Assembly (NCBI GenBank): GCA_963734065.1
Contig: CAVTFN010000003.1
Coordinates: forward strand, 372,001 to 436,000
DNA length: 64,000 bases
Source of the DNA: DATBLE01 sp963734065
GTDB taxonomy: Bacteria; Actinomycetota; Thermoleophilia; Gaiellales; Gaiellaceae
Direction of reading: 5' to 3'
The notes beneath the pieces were generated by a model. It searched no databases. It was not told the origin of the DNA and was given only the letters and a program-made list of their open reading frames with translations. The position numbers and the translations under genes were made by a program. Positions 23,792 through 31,381 of the stretch are shown here, piece after piece. Every line of letters starts with the position of its first letter. Positions within the stretch are counted from its first letter, which is position 1.

Positions 23792-24691
23792 GTGCTGCGC
23801 AGCGCGATTCTCGCCGCCGCGGACAGCCCGCGGCTTCGTCGCTTCGTCGACCGCTACGGGATGCAGCTCGGCGCCTCCCGTTTCGTCGGCGGCGAGACCC
23901 TCGACCAGGTCGTCGTCACGCTGCGCGGCCTGAACGAGCAGGGGCTGCGAACCAACACGACCCTGCTGGGCGAGAACGTCGGCGACCCCGCCGAGGCCGA
24001 GCAGGTCACCGCGACCTACGAGCAGGTGCTCCGCCGGATCGCCGGGGAGCAGCTGCTGGCGAACGTCTCGGTCAAGCCGACGCATCTCGGGGCCGGCCTC
24101 GACGAGGAGCTCGGCTACGCGAACATCGAGCGGCTGGTGGCGGAGGCCGGGCGCCTCGGCACCTTCATCCGCATCGACATGGAGGACACCTCGCTGGTCG
24201 ACCCGACCCTGCGGATCTACCGCCGCCTGCGCGAGGCGGGTCACGACAACGTCGGCACCGTCCTCCAGGCGTACCTGTACCGCACGCCCGAGGATCTCGA
24301 GTCGCTGCTCCCGCTGCAGCCCAACCTGCGGATCGTCAAGGGCGCGTACAAGGAGTCGGCGGCGATCGCGCACCCGAAGAAGTCCGACGTCGACGCCGCG
24401 TACGACCGGCTCGTGGAGCGCTGCCTCGAAGCCGCCGCGTTCACGGCGGTCGCCACTCACGACCAGCGCCGGATCGAGAACGCGCTCGCGCTCGGGGCCG
24501 GCCCGGATCGAATGGAGCTCCAGATGCTCTACGGCGTCCGCTCGCAGCTCCAGCTCGACCTCGTCCACCAGGGACATCGGGTGCTGGTCGCGACGCCGTA
24601 CGGGCCCGACTGGTACCCGTACCTGATGCGGCGGCTCGCCGAGCGGCCGGCGAACCTGCTCTTCTTCCTCAGGAGCGCCCTGGACGGCTGA
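23792..24691 (+). CDS. Proline dehydrogenase (monofunctional)
   Basis: A 299-residue flavoenzyme that oxidises proline to pyrroline-5-carboxylate. It shows VSVKPTHLG, FIRIDMEDTSLVDPTL, VLQAYLYRTPEDLE, RIVKGAYKE, VATHDQRR, ELQMLYGVR and VATPYGPDWYPYLMRRLAERP, all FAD and substrate blocks of the PRODH barrel. Size matches the monofunctional actinobacterial type. It is probably co-transcribed with the upstream aldolase gene. Confidence 0.93.
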   Translation: MLRSAILAAADSPRLRRFVDRYGMQLGASRFVGGETLDQVVVTLRGLNEQGLRTNTTLLGENVGDPAEAEQVTATYEQVLRRIAGEQLLANVSVKPTHLGAGLDEELGYANIERLVAEAGRLGTFIRIDMEDTSLVDPTLRIYRRLREAGHDNVGTVLQAYLYRTPEDLESLLPLQPNLRIVKGAYKESAAIAHPKKSDVDAAYDRLVERCLEAAAFTAVATHDQRRIENALALGAGPDRMELQMLYGVRSQLQLDLVHQGHRVLVATPYGPDWYPYLMRRLAERPANLLFFLRSALDG

Positions 24692-24709
24692 CCGATCGTT
24701 CCGGGAGAT

Positions 24710-24757
24710 GGAACCGGGGACAGGCCCGTAGGGCCAGTCCCGCTTTGTGCTCATCAA
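24710..24757. repeat. Palindromic repeat family 3, copy 2 (intergenic)
   Basis: GGAACCGGGGACAGG.CCG.AGGGCC.GTCCC..GTGCTCATCAAT. It aligns over its full length with the coding copy at 2647-2694. The rest of the 24692-24986 gap shows no gene. It holds a small inverted GTCGCAATTTGCGAC (24922-24936). Confidence 0.75.
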
Positions 24758-24986
24758 TAGATTCGCCGAGCCGGGTGTCGCTTTCGTCCACCGTCCCGAC
24801 CGACCTTCCGCTTGCGCGTACCGGCTGCTCGGCTCGGCTTCATCCTACTCGCGCCCCGTGCTCGGCGCATCGGCACTGTACGACGCAGAGGCTCGGGAAC
24901 GCAAGAGGCGGCGCGGACGAACTTGTCGCAATTTGCGACGGCCCCTTCGGAGACCCGGCGTCGGCGGCGCATGCGACAATCGCCGG

Positions 24987-25373
24987 GTGCGCCCCCGGCA
25001 CCCTCTCCTCTTGCTGGTCCCGCTCGTCGCGATCCTCGCCGGCTGCGGCGGCACGAAGACCTACTCGGCGGAGAAGAGCCGCGCGTGCCTCCTCGCCAAG
25101 GGCAAGGTCGTCTCCGGGCCGCCGGCGTCCGACCTGGTCGCCTCGGCCGCCGAGGGCGGGTCGTACACGGTCCGGTTCGGCAAGAACTTCGCGACCGTCT
25201 CCTTCGGCACCGACCGCGACGGCGCCGAGCGGATCGTCCGCGCCTACCAGCGGTTCCGGGGAAAGAACATCGGCCTGCTCGACGTCCTCAGCGCCAAGGG
25301 GAACGCCGTGACGCTGTGGGCGATCCACCCCGAGGACACCGACGTCAGGGTGATCCAGGACTGCCTCGTCTGA
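24987..25373 (+). CDS. Small lipoprotein of unknown function
   Basis: A 128-residue protein: a basic start (RPRHP), hydrophobic core LLLLVPLVAILAGC with lipobox LAGC, then a mature domain with TYSAEKSRACLLAKG and a C-terminal VIQDCLV. The two remaining cysteines could pair outside the cell. No family was recognised. Its 3' end overlaps the convergent CtaG gene by 29 bp. Confidence 0.7.
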   Translation: MRPRHPLLLLVPLVAILAGCGGTKTYSAEKSRACLLAKGKVVSGPPASDLVASAAEGGSYTVRFGKNFATVSFGTDRDGAERIVRAYQRFRGKNIGLLDVLSAKGNAVTLWAIHPEDTDVRVIQDCLV

Positions 25374-26139
25374 CGGTCGGAGCGCGGTACGTGTCCGCGC
25401 TGCTCTCCTCGTCGAAGAACCGGAGCAGGTAGAAGGCGAACGCGGCAAACAGGACGACCGCCTGCTCGGAGGCCATCGTCACGCCGGCAATCTGCTGATC
25501 GACGAGAGGTGAGAGCCCCCAGAGGCGCGGGACGTCCAGGTAGAAGCCGTAGACGGCATGGGGCAGCAGGGCCAGCAGCAGGCCGAGCGGGCTGCCCAGC
25601 ACGAACGCGGCGAACAGGTAGACCGACTTGGCGCCGCTCGAGCGCTCGCCCTGGATGACCGGCCACCAGAGCAGGCAGCCTGCGAAGAAGTACGTCGCGT
25701 GCTCCAGGTGCAGGATCGTCCACTGGTGGCGGAGCGCGGCGTCGTAGGCGACCGGGAGGTGCCAGGCGTAGTAGACGCCGAGCCAGATCGGCAGGGCGAC
25801 GAACGGGTTCGTCAGCAGCCGTGCGCCCGGGAGACGCTCGAGCTCCCGGGCCATGTGCGGGGTCAGGCCGATCACGACCAGCAGCGGGCCCCACTCGGCG
25901 AGGGTGACGTTCTGGAGCAGGTGCATGACGAGCAGGTAGTGGAGGGCGAGCGTGTCGAGCGGCGTGATCTGGACGGCGAGCATCAGCGCGCAGCCGGCGC
26001 CGAAGGAGACGATCCGCCAGCGCGGCGCGGGAAAGCGGCTCAGCGCGATCGCGTAGGCCGCCGCCATCCCGGGAATGACGACCAGCGCGTCGGCGTCCCA
26101 GGACCAGCGATACGGATCCACCGGCGGTACGCTAGCCAT
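25345..26139 (-). CDS. Cytochrome c oxidase assembly protein, CtaG (caa3-type)
   Basis: A 264-residue membrane protein with about seven helices. It shows the CtaG pattern of histidines near membrane faces: LALHYLLVMHLLQNV, YYAWHLPVAYDAAL and ILHLEHATYFFAGCLLWWP. The family helps copper delivery to heme-copper oxidases, but no oxidase genes are nearby. ATG 26139 avoids running into the divergent tRNA-Gly gene. Confidence 0.85.
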   Translation of the reverse strand: MASVPPVDPYRWSWDADALVVIPGMAAAYAIALSRFPAPRWRIVSFGAGCALMLAVQITPLDTLALHYLLVMHLLQNVTLAEWGPLLVVIGLTPHMARELERLPGARLLTNPFVALPIWLGVYYAWHLPVAYDAALRHQWTILHLEHATYFFAGCLLWWPVIQGERSSGAKSVYLFAAFVLGSPLGLLLALLPHAVYGFYLDVPRLWGLSPLVDQQIAGVTMASEQAVVLFAAFAFYLLRFFDEESSADTYRAPTVRRGSPGSP

Positions 26140-26141
26140 GC

Positions 26142-26212
26142 GCGCCCGTGGTGTAGCGGTAACACGAGAGCCTTCCAAGCTCTAATCACCGGTTCGACCC
26201 CGGTCGGGCGCT
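26142..26212 (+). tRNA. tRNA-Gly (UCC)
   Basis: 71-nt cloverleaf with acceptor GCGCCCG/CGGGCGC, anticodon loop CTTCCAA (UCC) and T-arm CCGGTTCGACCCCGG. Only 2 nt separate it from the divergent CtaG start codon. Confidence 0.94.
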
Positions 26213-26227
26213 TGGAGGCGAGCGCGG

Positions 26228-26328
26228 TAGGGACTGTCCGTAAGGGACTGTCCCCGCAAGGGGACTGTCCCCGACGAAACGGTTGCGCCACCACCCGGCG
26301 GGGTCAGACCCCTCCGGGGTCAGACCCT
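26228..26328. repeat. REP-like composite repeat family 1, copy b
   Basis: GTAGGGACTGTCC, then AGGGGACTGTCCCC, spacer GACGAAACGGTTGCGCCACC and GGGGTCAGACCCCTCCGGGGT. It is the longest copy. The GTAG tetranucleotide directly before the hairpin is typical of REP sequences mobilised by RAYTs. Confidence 0.85.
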
Positions 26329-26352
26329 CGGGCTCGACTAGCGTAGGTCGCC

Positions 26353-27024
26353 ATGCACGTCCCCCCTCGGGTTCGCGGCGGACTCGTGGCCCGGTGGGTC
26401 GCGCTGCTCGTCGGCCTCTTCCTCTTTGCGCTCGCGATCGTCTGCCAGCTCGAGTCGGGACTCGGGCTCTCGCCGTGGGACGTGCTCCACCAGGGCATCG
26501 CCGAGCACACGCCGCTCTCGTTCGGGGCGGCGAACGTCGTCGTCGGCGTCGTGGTCATGGCGGTCGCGTGGGCGCTCGGCGCCATGATCGGGTTCGCCAC
26601 GGTCGCGAACTCCGTGCTCGTCGGAGCGTTCGTCCAGGCGCTGACCGCGATCGGCGCCGTCGACGGCCTCGCCGACGATTCCCTCGGCGTCCGGATCGCG
26701 CTGCTCGTCGTCGCGATGCCGATCTACGGGATCGCGTCGGCGCTCTACCTGGGCGCCGGGATGGGCGCAGGCCCGCGCGACTCGCTGATGGTCGTCGTCG
26801 GTGCGCGCACGCACCGGCGACTCGGCGTCGTTCGCGCCGGCATCGAGCTGCTCGCGCTCGCCGTCGGCTTCGCCCTCGGCGGGACGGTCGGCATCGGCAC
26901 CGTCGTCTTCGCCGTCTCGATCGGCCCGGCGCTCGAGGCCGGCTTCTGGTTGCTGCGGCGCTCGCCGGTCGGCGAACCGTCTCCGCTCGTTACTCCTGAG
27001 CCAGCTCCACTCGCTGGATCGTGA
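26353..27024 (+). CDS. YczE/YyaS-like membrane protein
   Basis: A 223-residue protein with five hydrophobic segments. LESGLGLSPWDVLHQGIA and GAGMGAGPRDSLMVVV are the two repeated PWD/PRD loops of the YitT/YczE-like families. No biochemical role is established. The 3' end overlaps the convergent cyclophilin gene by 35 bp. Confidence 0.78.
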   Translation: MHVPPRVRGGLVARWVALLVGLFLFALAIVCQLESGLGLSPWDVLHQGIAEHTPLSFGAANVVVGVVVMAVAWALGAMIGFATVANSVLVGAFVQALTAIGAVDGLADDSLGVRIALLVVAMPIYGIASALYLGAGMGAGPRDSLMVVVGARTHRRLGVVRAGIELLALAVGFALGGTVGIGTVVFAVSIGPALEAGFWLLRRSPVGEPSPLVTPEPAPLAGS

Positions 27025-27451
27025 TCTCCTCACGCGGGCGGTCGGACGCGTCCGTCTCGACCGCAGAGATCGCGTCGACCACGTCCATCCCGGAGGCGAC
27101 CCGCCCGAAGACGGTGTGCTTCCCGTCCAGCCACGGGCAGGCGTCGGCGGTGACGATGAAGAACTGGCTGCCGTTCGTGTTCGGGCCGGCGTTCGCCATC
27201 GCGAGCGCGCCGCGCTCGATCCGGTGCTGGTTGGGCTCGTCCTCGAACTGGTAGCCGGGGCCGCCCGAGCCGGTGCCGGTCGGGTCGCCGCCCTGGATCA
27301 TGAAGTCGGGGATCACCCGATGGAAGACGATGCCGTCGTAGAAGCCCTTCCCGGCGAGGGTCTCGAAGTTCTCGACGGTCTTGGGCGCGTCGGCCGGGTA
27401 GAGCTCGATCTCGATCGCGCCGTGGTTGGTGTGGAGCGTTGCGTTGGCCAT
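26990..27451 (-). CDS. Peptidyl-prolyl cis-trans isomerase, cyclophilin type
   Basis: A 153-residue cytosolic protein (no signal peptide) of single cyclophilin domain. Active-site blocks FHRVIPDFMIQGGDP, NTNGSQFFI and LDGKHTVFGRV are complete, including the catalytic Arg. It speeds proline isomerisation in protein folding. ATG 27451 is divergent from the AI-2E transporter gene. Confidence 0.95.
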   Translation of the reverse strand: MANATLHTNHGAIEIELYPADAPKTVENFETLAGKGFYDGIVFHRVIPDFMIQGGDPTGTGSGGPGYQFEDEPNQHRIERGALAMANAGPNTNGSQFFIVTADACPWLDGKHTVFGRVASGMDVVDAISAVETDASDRPREEITIQRVELAQE

Positions 27452-27500
27452 GGCCGCAGCGTACGTCCAGGCTGTCCGGCCGTGCGGCGATTCTTCCCCG

Positions 27501-28595
27501 ATGGGCCAGGACCGGGTGGTGCGCTTCAGCGTGCGGACGGTACTCGCCGTGATCGCGCTGGTGATCGCGGCCTGGGGGCTCCTCACGGTGATCGCGGTCA
27601 CCCGCCAGGTGATCACCTGGCTCCTCGTCTCGCTCTTCCTGGCAATGGCGCTCAACCCCGCGGTCGACTGGTTCATGCGCCACGGCATCAAGCGGCGAGG
27701 CTACGCCGCGGCGCTCACCTACGTCCTCGCCCTGGTCGCGATCGGCGCGATCGCCTACGCCTTCATCCCCACCCTCGTCAATCAGGTCAACGAGTTCGTG
27801 CAGGCGGTCCCCGGCTACGTCGACGACCTGACCAAGGGGCGCGGCCGGCTCGGCTTCCTCGAGACGAAATACCACATCGTCGAGAAGATCCGCGAGCAGG
27901 TGAGAGAGGGCGGCGCGTCGAGGATCCTGGGCCTGACCGGCGCCGCGATCTCGATCACGAAGAGCGTGATCTCGCTCGTCGTCGCGACGATCACGATCGC
28001 CTTCCTGACATTCTTCATGCTGCTCGAGGGCCCGACGTGGATGGACCGGATCTTCGGCCTGCTCCCCGAGCAGTCGCGGCCGCGCTGGCGGAAGGTCGGG
28101 TACGACGTCTACCGCACCGTCGGCGGCTACGTGACCGGGAACTTGGTGATCAGCCTCGTCGCCGGCACCCTGACGACGGCCGTGCTCCTGGCCGTCGGCG
28201 TTCCGTTCGCGGTGGCGCTCGGCGTGATCGTCGCCCTCCTCGACCTGATCCCGCTTGCCGGCGCGACGATCGCCGGCGTCATCATCGGCACCGTCGCGTT
28301 CCTCCACTCGATCACCGCCGGGATCGTGGTCGTCGTCTTCTTCGTCGTCTACCAGCAGCTCGAGAACCACTTCCTCCAGCCGGTCGTCTACTCGCGAACG
28401 GTGCAGCTGTCGCCGCTCGTGGTACTGGTCGCGGTGCTCGTCGGCGCCAAGCTGGCCGGGATCCTCGGCGCTCTCGGGGCGATCCCGGTCGCGGGCGCGA
28501 TCCAGGTGCTCCTGATCGACTGGCACCAGCACCGGCGCGCCCGCGCACCGACCGCGCCGGAGGCTGCGCTGCCCCCGGAACCGCCCCCCGCCTGA
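27501..28595 (+). CDS. AI-2E family transporter (PerM-like)
   Basis: A 364-residue membrane protein with N-terminal helices (about 12-40 and 60-90), a long soluble middle containing the FVQAVPGYVDDL segment and a C-terminal bundle with LIPLAGATIAGVI and YQQLENHFLQPVVY, the family signature. Members export small molecules or ions, and the AI-2 label is historical. The tail is rich in proline and alanine. Confidence 0.88.
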   Translation: MGQDRVVRFSVRTVLAVIALVIAAWGLLTVIAVTRQVITWLLVSLFLAMALNPAVDWFMRHGIKRRGYAAALTYVLALVAIGAIAYAFIPTLVNQVNEFVQAVPGYVDDLTKGRGRLGFLETKYHIVEKIREQVREGGASRILGLTGAAISITKSVISLVVATITIAFLTFFMLLEGPTWMDRIFGLLPEQSRPRWRKVGYDVYRTVGGYVTGNLVISLVAGTLTTAVLLAVGVPFAVALGVIVALLDLIPLAGATIAGVIIGTVAFLHSITAGIVVVVFFVVYQQLENHFLQPVVYSRTVQLSPLVVLVAVLVGAKLAGILGALGAIPVAGAIQVLLIDWHQHRRARAPTAPEAALPPEPPPA

Positions 28596-28633
28596 GGCTC
28601 AAGTATTCGCTCGCATAGGCCGATGGGGATTCC

Positions 28634-29182
28634 ATGGCGCGCGCCTTGCTCGTCGTGGTCATCCTGCTCGTCGTCGGCGCTCCTGCGTCCGCGCGCGTCT
28701 CCGACCAGCCCACCGGCAGCCGGAACGCGGTTCGGGTGCAGGGCGTCAGCGCGCTCTCCGCCCTCGAGCAGCAGGTCGTCGTCGCGGTCAACCAGCAGCG
28801 CGTTCGACACGGACTCTTGCCGCTCCGGATGAATCGACGGCTGTCGGTCGCGGCCCGCGGTCATTCGCTCTCGATGGCGGAGCACGGGTACTTCGCCCAT
28901 GAGGGATACGACGGCTCGGCCTTCTGGGTGCGGATCAAGGCGGCCTACCCGGTCCTCCCCGGCCGGTTGTGGGCCGCGGGAGAGAACCTCGCCTGGGCCT
29001 CCCCCGAGCTGAGCGCCGCGGAGGCCGTCGACATGTGGCTGAAGAGCCCCCAGCATCGCCAGAACCTGCTTGCTCCGCGCTGGCGCGAGGTCGGCATCGG
29101 CGGCGTGCGCGCGCTCGCGGCGTCCGGCGTCTACGAGGGCCTCGACGTCACCATCCTCACCGCCGACTTCGGCGTCAGATAG
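28634..29182 (+). CDS. Secreted CAP-domain (SCP/PR1-like) protein
   Basis: A 182-residue protein with signal peptide MARALLVVVILLVVGAPASA. The CAP domain shows VAVNQQRVRHGLLPL, AARGHSLSMAEHGYFAHEG, AGENLAWA and MWLKSPQHRQNLL, with the two His and Glu of the CAP cavity. Bacterial CAP proteins are extracellular and of unclear role. A GGGGATTCC stretch, a weak ribosome binding site, precedes the ATG. Confidence 0.87.
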   Translation: MARALLVVVILLVVGAPASARVSDQPTGSRNAVRVQGVSALSALEQQVVVAVNQQRVRHGLLPLRMNRRLSVAARGHSLSMAEHGYFAHEGYDGSAFWVRIKAAYPVLPGRLWAAGENLAWASPELSAAEAVDMWLKSPQHRQNLLAPRWREVGIGGVRALAASGVYEGLDVTILTADFGVR

Positions 29183-29311
29183 CACCGGGGGGAAACGGCC
29201 GGTTTCCCTCGCGGGCTCCCTTCCCTGAAACCAACCTCGCACCTTCGTAGCCGTAATGGCCGCGATGCAATGTCGGCCGCGGCGGCGAGCGCTACCCTCT
29301 TGTCGCAGCGC

Positions 29312-29384
29312 GCGCCTGTAGCTCAGGGGACAGAGCGGCGGCCTTCTAAGCCGCGGGTCGGGGGTTCGAATCCTCCCAGGCGCA
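29312..29384 (+). tRNA. tRNA-Arg (UCU)
   Basis: 73-nt cloverleaf: acceptor GCGCCTG/CAGGCGC, anticodon loop CTTCTAA (UCU) and T-loop GTTCGAATC. First of three closely spaced tRNA genes. Confidence 0.94.
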
Positions 29385-29425
29385 TGAGTGCTCGACTCGG
29401 AGCGCGGCTAGACTGTCGGCTCCGC

Positions 29426-29499
29426 GGTGGCCGTAGCTCAATTGGTAGAGCCCCGGGTTGTGGTCCCGGTGGTTGTGGGTTCGAGTCCCATCGGTCACC
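29426..29499 (+). tRNA. tRNA-His (GUG)
   Basis: Acceptor GTGGCCG/CGGTCAC with an extra 5' G opposite C73, as in tRNA-His. Anticodon loop TTGTGGT (GUG). A TAGACT box lies 12 nt before the 5' end. Confidence 0.94.
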
Positions 29500-29516
29500 C
29501 CTCGATTCCCACCCGT

Positions 29517-29588
29517 GGCCCCGTAGCTCAGCGGACAGAGCGGCAGCCTTCGAAGCTGCGTGCGGAGGTTCGACTCCTCCCGGGGCCG
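29517..29588 (+). tRNA. tRNA-Arg (UCG)
   Basis: 72-nt cloverleaf: acceptor GGCCCCG/CGGGGCC, anticodon loop CTTCGAA (UCG) and T-loop GTTCGACTC. Confidence 0.92.
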
Positions 29589-29638
29589 TCGCTCGCCACG
29601 CCCGTAGCGGTCGCGGCCGCGCGGGTGCGCGCGCCGTT

Positions 29639-30109
29639 CTAGTCGGGCGCGCCCGAGCCGCGGGCGAGCCGCGAGAGCTGCTCCATGCTGATCGGATGCA
29701 CGAGGGGGTCGGCGTGCCGGTGCGCCAATCGCCACTCTGATTCCTCGCGCCGGAAGACCAGGGTCACCCGCAGCGACCAGTCCTGGTCGGGCAGACCGCC
29801 CACGACGCCGTGCTGGCGCTCCACGCCGACCAGCACCGCGAGATTGCCCGAGACGTACGACTCATCGAGGTCGAAGTCGCCCTCTCCTGCGCCGGCGAAG
29901 AAGCTCTCCAGGGCTTCGATGCTCTCCGCCGACGAGTCGAATCCGTGTCTCGTCTCCCCGCCCGTCGGGGGCATCAGCGTGTAGTCCTCTGCGCTGGGCA
30001 CGAGCGCGAGGTAGCGGTGCACGTCCCCGCGGATCAGCGCCCCGGTCGCCTCCCGGACGCGCGCGACCAGCTCCGCCAGGTCCTCCTGGGTGATCGAGCG
30101 ACCAGTCAT
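29639..30109 (-). CDS. SnoaL/DUF4440-like (NTF2-fold) protein
   Basis: A 156-residue cytosolic protein with the alpha+beta-barrel pattern of the nuclear transport factor 2 superfamily: LVARVREATGALIRGDVHRYLAL, a central GNLAVLVGVERQ strand and the end strands LRVTLVFRREESEWRLAHRHAD. Members include isomerases and small-ligand binders. The role here is unknown. It follows a small acidic gene 10 nt upstream. Confidence 0.7.
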   Translation of the reverse strand: MTGRSITQEDLAELVARVREATGALIRGDVHRYLALVPSAEDYTLMPPTGGETRHGFDSSAESIEALESFFAGAGEGDFDLDESYVSGNLAVLVGVERQHGVVGGLPDQDWSLRVTLVFRREESEWRLAHRHADPLVHPISMEQLSRLARGSGAPD

Positions 30110-30119
30110 CGGGCCTGGA

Positions 30120-30266
30120 TCACCAAAGCGGATAGACGCTCGCGTCGTCGTCGTCGTCGTCGTCCTCGTCGTCGTCGCCCTCGTCGTCGGGAGCAGCCGG
30201 CGGCTCGTCGTCGGCCGGGTCGTCCTCCCTCCCGAGGAGGTCGCGCAGGCGATCAGCGAGGGACAC
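30120..30266 (-). CDS. Small highly acidic protein
   Basis: A 48-residue open frame from GTG 30266, which overlaps the SGNH gene by 14 nt, to TGA 30120. It begins VSLADRLRDLLGRED, has a run of seven aspartates near residues 34-40 and ends ASVYPLW. Translational coupling and the non-random ends suggest a real gene in the carbamoyltransferase cluster. No family was recognised. The GTC-codon run alone could also be a simple repeat. Confidence 0.4.
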   Translation of the reverse strand: MSLADRLRDLLGREDDPADDEPPAAPDDEGDDDEDDDDDDDASVYPLW

Positions 30267-31356
30267 GGTTCAGCGACTCCTGGAGGAACGACGCGGCGAG
30301 CTCGTAGCCGCGCTCGGTCATGTGGATGCGGTCGACGAAGCACCAGCCGCTGTACTCCGCGCGCGACAGGTCGACGAACGGAACGCCGAGCTCGCCGCAG
30401 CCCTGTTCGAGCCGTTCCGCGTACGAGGGCCAGTGCGTCTCGAGGAGCTCCTTGACGACCGGCCAGCGGGTCGTTCGCGCCTGCATCAGATCGAGCGACT
30501 CGAACAGCTCCCGCTCCTCGTCGGTCAGCTCCTTGCCGGTGTGCGCCGCCACCGGCTGGAGCGCGAACACCACCTCGGCGTCATCGGGCACCACGCGTCG
30601 GAGGGCCCGTACGTCGCGCAGCTGGACGGTCGCGGCCGTCTCGACCACCTCGTCGGGCGCCGGCTCGGGCTTCTTCTTCGATCGCCGGGGCCGGTCGCCC
30701 GCCGGCGGCGACGCCTTTGACCGCGACACGCGGCGCCGCAGGCGCCGGGTCAGCTCGCGCCGCAGGTCGGCGTCGCCGATCGCCGCCAGGCGGCCGCCCG
30801 ACTCGGCCGTCTTGACCAGCCGGACGAGCTCCTCCACCGGCATCGCGAGCAGCCGGCGCAGCGGGTGGTCGAGGTACGTCGGCCCGAAGAGCGGGTCGAG
30901 CGGTGTGGCGCGCGCGACTGCGAAGTTGTTCAGGCCGCTGCAGACGACGAAGGTCGTGCTCCGCTCGGCGAAAGGTAGTGCGGCGACGAGCTCCTGGGTC
31001 GATGTCGCCTTGCGCAGGCCGAGGTTGACGTACGGCTTGCCAGTCGACCGCCACAACGCGGAGGGCAGCGTTCCCGAATCGTCGGCGGCGCCGACGCCGA
31101 AGACGTAGGAGCCGCCGAGGACGAAGCCCGCGTCGTCGGGAGCGTCGTCGCTGGCGACGGCGGAGTCGTCGAGGCGGCTGAGTCGATGACCCCGGCTGTC
31201 CGTCGACACCACCGGCGTCGACAGCCCCGGTCGTGACGTGATCGTCACGAAAGGCCAGAGGACCAGCTCGTCGCTGAGGTCGCTGTAGTCGCGCGTGATC
31301 GGGGCGACCGCTTTCCGCCGCCGGCGGGCGTCGCTCTCGGCAGCGTCGTGCTCCAC
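30253..31356 (-). CDS. SGNH/GDSL-like hydrolase or acyltransferase domain protein
   Basis: A 367-residue protein. It shows STDSRGHRLSR, then FVLGGSYVFGVGA (GDS-type nucleophile loop), VVCSGLNNFAV (Asn of the oxyanion hole) and the terminal FVDRIHMTERGYELAA (D-x-x-H dyad). There is no signal peptide. A basic insert (about 205-225, KASPPAGDRPRRSKKKP) lies in the middle. SGNH proteins next to carbamoyltransferases are known in polysaccharide or natural-product clusters. It has its own TAGACT box 6 nt upstream. Confidence 0.75.
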   Translation of the reverse strand: MEHDAAESDARRRRKAVAPITRDYSDLSDELVLWPFVTITSRPGLSTPVVSTDSRGHRLSRLDDSAVASDDAPDDAGFVLGGSYVFGVGAADDSGTLPSALWRSTGKPYVNLGLRKATSTQELVAALPFAERSTTFVVCSGLNNFAVARATPLDPLFGPTYLDHPLRRLLAMPVEELVRLVKTAESGGRLAAIGDADLRRELTRRLRRRVSRSKASPPAGDRPRRSKKKPEPAPDEVVETAATVQLRDVRALRRVVPDDAEVVFALQPVAAHTGKELTDEERELFESLDLMQARTTRWPVVKELLETHWPSYAERLEQGCGELGVPFVDLSRAEYSGWCFVDRIHMTERGYELAASFLQESLNRVPR

Positions 31357-31362
31357 GCGCCC

Positions 31363-31368
31363 AGTCTA
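31363..31368 (-). promoter_or_regulatory. -10 box TAGACT for the SGNH gene
   Basis: On the minus strand TAGACT ends 6 nt before GTG 31356, in the 25-nt gap after the carbamoyltransferase gene. Confidence 0.5.
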
Positions 31369-31381
31369 CGTCCGGTTCTGG

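Noticed and set aside
24758..24986. Protein-coding gene in this gap
   Set aside because: Open frames here are continuations of the lipoprotein frame upstream of its real start and have no start-site support.
29270..29740. Several open frames across the three tRNA genes
   Set aside because: They read through tRNA-Arg, tRNA-His and tRNA-Arg and have no protein features.
30140..30180. CGT/GTC run as a microsatellite only
   Set aside because: It sits inside a short frame coupled to the SGNH gene with non-repetitive ends, so it was kept as a low-confidence gene.
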